Part shown: one piece after another, positions 21,588 through 26,672 of the stretch
Layout of the letters: each line of letters begins with the position of its first letter
Position numbering within the stretch: position 1 is the first letter of the stretch
NCBI GenBank assembly: GCA_900554405.1
Contig: USHI01000002.1
Coordinates: 1 to 26,672 of the forward strand
Direction: 5' to 3'
Source of the DNA: an uncultured Eubacteriales bacterium
GTDB taxonomy: Bacteria; Bacillota; Clostridia; Oscillospirales; CAG-382
DNA: 26,672 nt
Made by a program: the position numbers and the translations under genes
Notes under the pieces: model-generated
Databases searched by the model: none
What the model was told of the DNA's origin: nothing
The model's input: the letters and a program-made list of their open reading frames with translations, nothing else

Positions 21588-22205
21588 ATGAAGATCTCCT
21601 GTATTATCCGTTCCGGCGAATCAAAGGAAGTCACCGTCTCTCTGCCCGGAAGTTCGTTTCTCATAACGCTTCACGATTTCGAAACACTCGGGATCGCAGA
21701 AGGCGATGAAGTCGATGAAGCGCTTTACGAAAGGCTTACGGAATGCGAGGAACGCCTTAAATGTATCAAGAAGGCATTCGACTATCTCTCCTACGGCGAT
21801 CTTTCGCAAAAGCAGCTTTGCGATAAGCTCAAAAGAAAATTTCCGCCGGAGCTTTCCGGTGATATCGCAGAGCTTGTTGCGAAGCGCGGGTATGTCAATG
21901 ATTCCGAGCTTGCAAAAAGGTACGCCGAAACCTTTTACGTTTTCAAAAACATGGGTGTCGGCCGCATCAGGAACGAGCTTTACCGCCGCGGGTTCGGGAA
22001 GAACGACATAGAGGATGCGATTTCCCCTTATGAAAACGAACCGCAGAAGGAACGGATAATCGAGTTTATAAATAAAAAATACAATACCGCTCTTATTTCC
22101 GACAGAAAGTACCGCAACAGGGTATATTCGGGCGCGATACGGGCGGGGTTCCCCTCCGAAGAAGTCGCGGAGGTGCTGAGAAATTTTGAAAGTGAGTCAT
22201 ATTGA
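21588..22205 (+). CDS. recX: RecA regulatory protein RecX
   Basis: Small modulator that inhibits or trims RecA filaments. The 205-residue protein is made of three-helix repeats: AFDYLSYGDLSQKQLCDKLKRK, VAKRGYVNDSELAKRYAE and GVGRIRNELYRRGF are characteristic, with a clostridial N-terminal extension of about 55 residues resembling a small beta domain. It follows recA after 6 nt with AAAGG as SD. Its stop codon is followed directly by the rimO ATG. Confidence 0.9.
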   Translation: MKISCIIRSGESKEVTVSLPGSSFLITLHDFETLGIAEGDEVDEALYERLTECEERLKCIKKAFDYLSYGDLSQKQLCDKLKRKFPPELSGDIAELVAKRGYVNDSELAKRYAETFYVFKNMGVGRIRNELYRRGFGKNDIEDAISPYENEPQKERIIEFINKKYNTALISDRKYRNRVYSGAIRAGFPSEEVAEVLRNFESESY

Positions 22206-23543
22206 ATGGCAATTAAGGTTGGATTTGTTTCGCTCGGATGCCCGAAAAACCTTCTGAATACCGAGGTAATGCTTGCAAAGCTCGTAGATCACGGAATGGA
22301 GCTTGTCGCAGAGGATATCGAAGCCGATGTTATCGTTATAAATACCTGCGCATTTATCGAAAGCGCAAAAAACGAAGCTATAGAAAATATACTTGACATA
22401 GCCTGGCTCAAAAAGAACCGCTCGCTTAAAGGCATCGTCGTAACGGGGTGCTTGCCGCAAAGATACCGCGAGGAAATATTCAAGGAAATGCCGGAGGTGA
22501 ACTGCATACTCGGCACCGGGTCGCTCGATGATATCTGCGAAGCGGTCGAGGTCGCTTACAAGGGCGGAACATTCAGCAGCTTCGGCGATATTGACAAAGT
22601 CGCACTCGGCGGCGAACGTGTCGTTACCACTCCCGAATATTTTGCCTATGTGCAGATCGCGGAAGGCTGTGATAATTTCTGCTCCTACTGTGTCATTCCT
22701 TCCATCCGCGGCCGTTTCAGGAGCAGAAACATGACCGAAATCGTGGACGAGGTCAAGGATCTTGCCTCTATCGGTGTCCGCGAGGTCTGCCTGGTCGCAC
22801 AGGACACAACACGCTACGGCGAGGATATTTACGGCACATATGCTCTCGACAGCCTTATAGAAGAGATTTCCAAGATTGACGAAATCAAATGGATAAGAGT
22901 CCTCTACTGCTATCCCGACAGGATAACCGACGGGCTGATCGAGGAATTCAAGACGAACGACAAGCTTCTCAAATATATCGATATGCCGATACAGCATATA
23001 AATGATGATATTCTCTCGGCAATGAATCGCCGCGACACATCCGCGGGGATAAAAAGCATTATCGATAAGCTCCGCCGCGAGATTCCGGGAATTGTTATCA
23101 GAACGACAGTCATCGTCGGCTTCCCCGGGGAAACCGAAAAGCAGTACAAGGAGCTGCGCGATTTCATAAAGGAAACGAAATTCGAACGCCTCGGTGTTTT
23201 CGAATATTCACGCGAGGAGGGGACACCCGCCTACGATATGCCGAACCAGGTTCCCGAATCGGTCAAAAAGAAGCGCATGGAAGCGATAATGAGCGATCAG
23301 AACCGCATACATAACGACTTCAATGCGCGATTTGTCGGAAGCGAGCTCGAAGTGCTTTGCGAGGGCTATGACGAGGTATCCGAATCCTTTTACGGCAGGT
23401 CGTATGCCGATGCGCCCGATATCGACGGAAAGATCTATTTCTCCTCGCCGAAGCGCATCAGAGAGGGCGAATTCGTAAAGGTCGCGGTGACCGAAGTCAT
23501 CGACTACGATCTTGTCGGCAAGCTCGCGGAGGGATCCGTATGA
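22206..23543 (+). CDS. rimO: Ribosomal protein S12 methylthiotransferase
   Basis: Radical-SAM enzyme that adds a methylthio group to an aspartate of ribosomal protein S12. The 445-residue protein has the N-terminal cluster cysteines Cys12, Cys48 and Cys82 (VSLGCPKNLLNTE, INTCAF, TGCLPQRY), the radical-SAM motif Cys155-x3-Cys159-x2-Cys162 and a C-terminal TRAM domain. SLGCPKN and GCDNFCSYCVIPSIRG distinguish RimO from MiaB and MtaB. The ATG is the next codon after the recX stop and has only a weak SD (GTGAG), so translation is probably coupled. Confidence 0.95.
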   Translation: MAIKVGFVSLGCPKNLLNTEVMLAKLVDHGMELVAEDIEADVIVINTCAFIESAKNEAIENILDIAWLKKNRSLKGIVVTGCLPQRYREEIFKEMPEVNCILGTGSLDDICEAVEVAYKGGTFSSFGDIDKVALGGERVVTTPEYFAYVQIAEGCDNFCSYCVIPSIRGRFRSRNMTEIVDEVKDLASIGVREVCLVAQDTTRYGEDIYGTYALDSLIEEISKIDEIKWIRVLYCYPDRITDGLIEEFKTNDKLLKYIDMPIQHINDDILSAMNRRDTSAGIKSIIDKLRREIPGIVIRTTVIVGFPGETEKQYKELRDFIKETKFERLGVFEYSREEGTPAYDMPNQVPESVKKKRMEAIMSDQNRIHNDFNARFVGSELEVLCEGYDEVSESFYGRSYADAPDIDGKIYFSSPKRIREGEFVKVAVTEVIDYDLVGKLAEGSV

Positions 23544-24157
23544 ATCTACCGAATAAACTGACAGTCGGGCGCATCTGCATTATCCCGTTTTTTGTGTTTT
23601 TCCTCGCTTATGATGTCTGCGGCGATCCGAATACCAGCCGTATTATCGCAGCGGTGCTGTTTATACTCGCCTCGGTAACGGATTTTCTGGACGGTCACAT
23701 TGCCCGTTCGCGCAACCTTATAACCGATTTCGGCAAATTCATGGATCCGCTTGCGGATAAATTTCTTATTCTCGGAGCAATGTTTGCGGTGTGTTATTCC
23801 GGGTACATTTTCGATTATGCCGCATCCGGCATGGAAACCGTCGTTTCCGCCGACATTATCCGCCAAACGTTTTTCTGGGCGGCGATTGTCGTTGTTTTCA
23901 GGGAGCTTGCCGTTACTTCAATGCGCCTTGTCGTTGCGAAAAGCGCGGGAGCAGTGATCGCCGCAAGCTATCTCGGCAAGATCAAAACAAACACGCAGAT
24001 CTTTTGCCTGTGTTTTGTCATGCTCGAACCGGTGCTGTTCCCGTTTTGCAAGGGATTTCTTACACTCGTTTCCACCGCACTGATGCTTATATTCACTGTC
24101 CTTTCCGGCGTGAATTATATCAGAACCTACTGGAAATATATCGATACAAACAAATAA
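23540..24157 (+). CDS. pgsA: CDP-diacylglycerol-glycerol-3-phosphate 3-phosphatidyltransferase
   Basis: Membrane enzyme making phosphatidylglycerol phosphate, the first step to phosphatidylglycerol and cardiolipin. The 205-residue protein has the CDP-alcohol phosphotransferase motif Asp48-x2-Asp51-Gly-x2-Ala-Arg-x8-Gly65-x3-Asp69-x3-Asp73 and about five hydrophobic helices. It overlaps rimO by 4 nt (ATGA). In many Firmicutes pgsA also sits just before recA or cinA, so linkage to recA is ancestral. Confidence 0.94.
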   Translation: MNLPNKLTVGRICIIPFFVFFLAYDVCGDPNTSRIIAAVLFILASVTDFLDGHIARSRNLITDFGKFMDPLADKFLILGAMFAVCYSGYIFDYAASGMETVVSADIIRQTFFWAAIVVVFRELAVTSMRLVVAKSAGAVIAASYLGKIKTNTQIFCLCFVMLEPVLFPFCKGFLTLVSTALMLIFTVLSGVNYIRTYWKYIDTNK

Positions 24158-24169
24158 GAGGAATCGTTT

Positions 24170-25561
24170 ATGAAGCTGTTCAATACTCTCACCCGAAGCA
24201 AGGAAGAACTCATCGTCCGCGACGGGCAGGTGCGGATGTATGTCTGCGGTCCTACCGTATATAATTACTTTCATATCGGAAACGCAAGGTGCTTCGTGGT
24301 TTTCGATATGATGCGCAGGTATCTCGAATACCGCGGCAACAAAGTGACATATGTCCAGAACTTCACCGATGTGGATGACAAGCTTATCCGCGCCGCACGT
24401 GAAAACGGCACTTCCGTGCCGGAAATAGCCGATAAATATATCAAGGAATACTTTGTTGATGCCCGCGGACTCGGAGTTCACGATGCAACATACCACCCCC
24501 GCGCCACACAGAATATCGACAAGATCATTGAAATTGTCGAAAAGCTTATCGAAAACGGGCACGCGTATGTTTCCGGCAACGATGTGTACTTTGATTCTCA
24601 GAGTGACAACGCATACGGAAAGCTTTCGCACCACAACATGGACGAGCTTGAATCCGGCGCGCGCATTGATATCAGCGATGCAAAGCACCATCCTTACGAT
24701 TTCGCGCTGTGGAAGGGCAAAAAGGAGCCGGACGAGATATCCTGGAATTCTCCCTGGGGCGAAGGAAGGCCCGGCTGGCATATCGAATGCTCCGCAATGG
24801 TAAACAAGTACCTCGGCACGGATATAGATATCCACGGCGGCGGGGTGGACCTTATATTCCCCCACCATGAAAATGAAATCGCCCAGAGCGAATGCGCGAC
24901 AGGCTGCACACTTGCACGGTTTTGGTGCCACAACGGCCACATCAACGTGGATAATAAAAAGATGAGCAAATCCGCCGGGAATTTTTTCCTTGTGCGTGAC
25001 GCCGCTGCGAAATACGGATATAAAGCAGTAAGATTCTTCCTGCTTTCCGCCCATTACAGAACCCCGATCAACTATACCGCCGACACGCTTACGCAATCCG
25101 CCGCGGCGGTCGAAAGGCTTTCAAACTGCATCGGCGGGGTCGATTTCGCAAGGAAAAACGCTCGTTCCGGCTTGTCCGAAGCGGAAACGGCAAGCATGGA
25201 ATTTATAAAGGGCAAGAAAAACGATTTTATCGAAGCGATGGAGGATGACCTCAACACCGCCGATGCAATCGGCTTTCTCTTCGAGATGACACGCGATATC
25301 AATACCGTCATTTCCACCGGAGCGAGCAGCGAATACCTTGATTTTGTCGAGGAAAACTATGTCTCTCTGTGCGAGCTTCTCGGTTTCGGCAGGGAAGAGG
25401 AAAGCGGCGACGTATCGGAGATCGAAAAGCTGATCGCCGAACGCACCGAAGCGAAGAAGAACAAGGATTATGCCCGCGCCGACGCGATACGCAACGAATT
25501 GAAGGAGCAGGGGATAATTCTCGAAGACACTCCTCAGGGCGTCAAATGGAAAAGAGCTTAG
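24170..25561 (+). CDS. cysS: Cysteinyl-tRNA synthetase
   Basis: Charges tRNA-Cys. The 463-residue class I synthetase has the HIGN nucleotide motif at 35-38, Cys26 as first zinc ligand (YVCGPTVYNY), the WHIECSAM segment with a second zinc cysteine, the GGGVDLIFPHHENEIAQSE zinc and specificity region and KMSKS near residue 265. The C-terminal helical domain ends IILEDTPQGVKWKR. It follows pgsA after 12 nt with GAGGAA as SD. No T-box leader is present, in contrast to free-standing cysS genes in Firmicutes. The end overlaps mrnC by 16 nt. Confidence 0.97.
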   Translation: MKLFNTLTRSKEELIVRDGQVRMYVCGPTVYNYFHIGNARCFVVFDMMRRYLEYRGNKVTYVQNFTDVDDKLIRAARENGTSVPEIADKYIKEYFVDARGLGVHDATYHPRATQNIDKIIEIVEKLIENGHAYVSGNDVYFDSQSDNAYGKLSHHNMDELESGARIDISDAKHHPYDFALWKGKKEPDEISWNSPWGEGRPGWHIECSAMVNKYLGTDIDIHGGGVDLIFPHHENEIAQSECATGCTLARFWCHNGHINVDNKKMSKSAGNFFLVRDAAAKYGYKAVRFFLLSAHYRTPINYTADTLTQSAAAVERLSNCIGGVDFARKNARSGLSEAETASMEFIKGKKNDFIEAMEDDLNTADAIGFLFEMTRDINTVISTGASSEYLDFVEENYVSLCELLGFGREEESGDVSEIEKLIAERTEAKKNKDYARADAIRNELKEQGIILEDTPQGVKWKRA

Positions 25562-25953
25562 AATTCATAAAGCGCAATTACAATCCGCTGGTACTTGCTT
25601 ATCTCGGCGATTCGTTTTTCGAGCTTCTCGCGCGGGAAAAGCTTGTTGCGGACGGGAACACCACCGTTGCAAAGCTTAACGAGCTTGCAAAGATTTATGT
25701 CACCGCCGTTTCGCAAAGCCGTATCGTCGGGATTATACTCGATTCGCTTGACGAAACCGAAATGTGGTTTTACAAAACCGGCAGAAACACAAAAAACACG
25801 CACCATTCGCGAAGTGCTCTTGCGGTCGAATACAGGCGCGCGACAGGGCTTGAATGCCTTTTCGGGTATCTGTATCTTGCCGGCAGGGGCGATCGCGCAC
25901 GGGAGCTGTTCGAGCTTGCGGCAAACGCCGGCAGGGAAGGAGCGGAAGAATGA
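25546..25953 (+). CDS. mrnC: Mini-ribonuclease III
   Basis: Small RNase III-like nuclease that matures 23S rRNA in Firmicutes; it has the catalytic domain without a dsRNA-binding domain. The 135-residue protein has LAYLGDSFFELLAREKL with the catalytic Asp22, and EYRRATGLECLFGYLYLAG near the end with the second acidic site. The usual Firmicute order is cysS-mrnC, as here. The ATG at 25546 lies inside the cysS coding end, so the genes overlap by 16 nt; the end overlaps lexA by 4 nt. Confidence 0.92.
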   Translation: MEKSLEFIKRNYNPLVLAYLGDSFFELLAREKLVADGNTTVAKLNELAKIYVTAVSQSRIVGIILDSLDETEMWFYKTGRNTKNTHHSRSALAVEYRRATGLECLFGYLYLAGRGDRARELFELAANAGREGAEE

Positions 25954-26558
25954 CCGAACTCAGCCAAAAGGAACGGCTTATATTCGAATATATAAGCGAT
26001 TGCCTCGAAAAAAACGGCTATGCGCCCACTGTCAGGGATATTTGTTCCGCTCTCGGGATCAAATCGACCTCATCGGTACACGATTATCTCAGGCGCCTTG
26101 AAACAAAAGGCTATATCAAAAAATCCTCCGGCAAAAGCCGGGCGCTTTCAATTGAATCCGGTGCCGGCATGGAACCCGAAAAGATGAAAAAGATCCCGAT
26201 ACTCGGTCGCGTTGCTGCGGGTATACCGATTCTCGCCATTGAAAATTACGACGGATATGTGGATTTCCCGGCTTCCATGGCACGAGGAAAGTCAAACCTG
26301 TTCGCGCTGCGTGTTATCGGCGAAAGCATGATAGAAGCCGGAATATTCGACGGAGATATCGTTATCGTTGAAAGCCGCAGGTTTGCGGAGGATGGCGATA
26401 TAATCGTCGCGATGATCGATAACGAAGCCACCGTAAAGCGCTTTTATCGTGATAACGGCAGGATACGTCTGCAGCCCGCCAACCGCACGATGCAGCCGAT
26501 ATACAGCAGGGAAGTCACCGTGCTCGGAAAGGTCATTGCGGATTTCCGCTTTTATTGA
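25950..26558 (+). CDS. lexA: SOS repressor LexA
   Basis: Transcriptional repressor of DNA damage genes, which cleaves itself when RecA filaments form. The 202-residue protein has a winged helix-turn-helix (6-65, with PTVRDICSALGIKSTSSVHDYLRRLE), the cleavage site Ala90-Gly91 in RVAAGIPI, and the Ser126/Lys163 dyad in GESMIEAG and NEATVKRF. The ATG at 25950 has AAGGAG upstream; a 32-codon in-frame extension overlaps mrnC and is not needed. No SOS box is visible close upstream, so autoregulation, if any, would act through the distant recA promoter. No clear terminator follows before the tRNA promoter. Confidence 0.97.
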   Translation: MTELSQKERLIFEYISDCLEKNGYAPTVRDICSALGIKSTSSVHDYLRRLETKGYIKKSSGKSRALSIESGAGMEPEKMKKIPILGRVAAGIPILAIENYDGYVDFPASMARGKSNLFALRVIGESMIEAGIFDGDIVIVESRRFAEDGDIIVAMIDNEATVKRFYRDNGRIRLQPANRTMQPIYSREVTVLGKVIADFRFY

Positions 26559-26607
26559 TCTGATTTATACAGCCGCCCGAATTCCCGATTATTTTTTCGG
26601 AAAAGAC

Positions 26608-26636
26608 TTGACATCGGCTTACCGATGTGGTATTCT
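26608..26636 (+). promoter_or_regulatory. tRNA promoter with a spacer dyad
   Basis: TTGACA (26608-26613), 17 bp and TATTCT (26631-26636), with the start site near 26643, about 12 nt before the tRNA. The inverted repeat ACATCGG-N4-CCGATGT (26611-26628) starts inside the -35 and fills the spacer. Confidence 0.82.
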
Positions 26637-26654
26637 ATTCGAGCGGTTGCAGAC

Positions 26655-26672
26655 GATCCATTAGCTCAGCCG
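26655..26672 (+). tRNA. tRNA, 5' end only, probably tRNA-Lys
   Basis: GATCCAT (acceptor 5' strand) followed by TA and GCTCAGCCG (D-arm start) has the position-8/9/10 pattern of a tRNA. This start resembles Firmicute tRNA-Lys, which commonly opens with GA-purine/pyrimidine-CCATTAGCTCAG, but the anticodon lies outside the window. A promoter is placed suitably upstream. Confidence 0.72.

Noticed and set aside
23918..25096. Minus-strand open frame of 392 codons
   Set aside because: Antisense to pgsA and cysS, which are unmistakable; cysteine- and histidine-rich composition is an artefact of the reversed codons.
25854..25949. 32-codon N-terminal extension of lexA
   Set aside because: It lies inside mrnC in another frame, is Arg/Gly-rich, and the LexA family starts at the methionine with the good SD at 25950.
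24900..25950. SOS box in front of lexA
   Set aside because: No GAAC-N4-GTTC pattern was found by eye here; the only good match is at recA.
1..26672. CRISPR array, prophage, transposase or toxin-antitoxin genes
   Set aside because: No regularly spaced repeats, no integrase or transposase motifs and no small paired toxin genes were seen on either strand.

Overview
The window looks like a chromosomal segment of a spore-forming Clostridia-type Firmicute with fairly balanced base composition. The evidence is a sigma-G sporulation factor, purine-rich Gram-positive Shine-Dalgarno (SD) sequences, several TTG/GTG starts backed by SDs, a CGAAC-type SOS box, a LexA of the Bacillus size, and sodium-pump decarboxylase genes. 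I see no phage, insertion sequence, CRISPR array or rRNA. Assignment below class level would be guesswork.

Region by region. (1) 1-1700: the end of a sodium-ion decarboxylase beta subunit and a complete carboxyltransferase alpha subunit, closed by a strong terminator. (2) 1720-4230: a sugar-acid cassette, with KDG kinase and KDPG aldolase (minus strand) divergent from a D-lyxose isomerase (plus strand) across a dyad-rich promoter region. (3) 4274-5381: a two-domain GNAT acetyltransferase preceded by what appears to be a full transcription-attenuation leader: promoter, perfect SD, 16-codon leader peptide, antiterminator and intrinsic terminator. (4) 5400-9620: a gene-poor stretch with a 13-bp inverted repeat, then minus-strand genes for a PTS EIIC/PfoR-like membrane protein, sigma-G with a possible SD-sequestering hairpin, and a two-component system. 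(5) 9622-11443: an unrecognised zinc-ribbon membrane protein and a DUF368 (PopT-like) membrane protein. (6) 11493-15651: potABCD polyamine importer, whose binding protein carries an unusual C-terminal membrane anchor. (7) 15652-17870: rsmA, an XRE-cupin regulator and a short QueG-like iron-sulfur protein on the minus strand. (8) 17888-20296: the rpsF-ssb-rpsR operon and a PRPP synthetase, minus strand. (9) 20462-26558: a tightly packed plus-strand run recA-recX-rimO-pgsA-cysS-mrnC-lexA behind an SOS-box promoter. (10) 26608-26672: a promoter and the first 18 nt of a tRNA, probably tRNA-Lys.

How the genes work together. Most are housekeeping. The most interesting systems are regulatory: the leader-peptide attenuator in front of the acetyltransferase (the best candidate for something undescribed); an SD-masking hairpin at sigG directly after the kinase stop codon; one gene run joining the SOS effector recA to its repressor lexA with translation and lipid genes between; and several sigma-A promoters with perfect inverted repeats inside their -35/-10 spacers. 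All function calls rest on motifs and recalled family knowledge; no database search was run.
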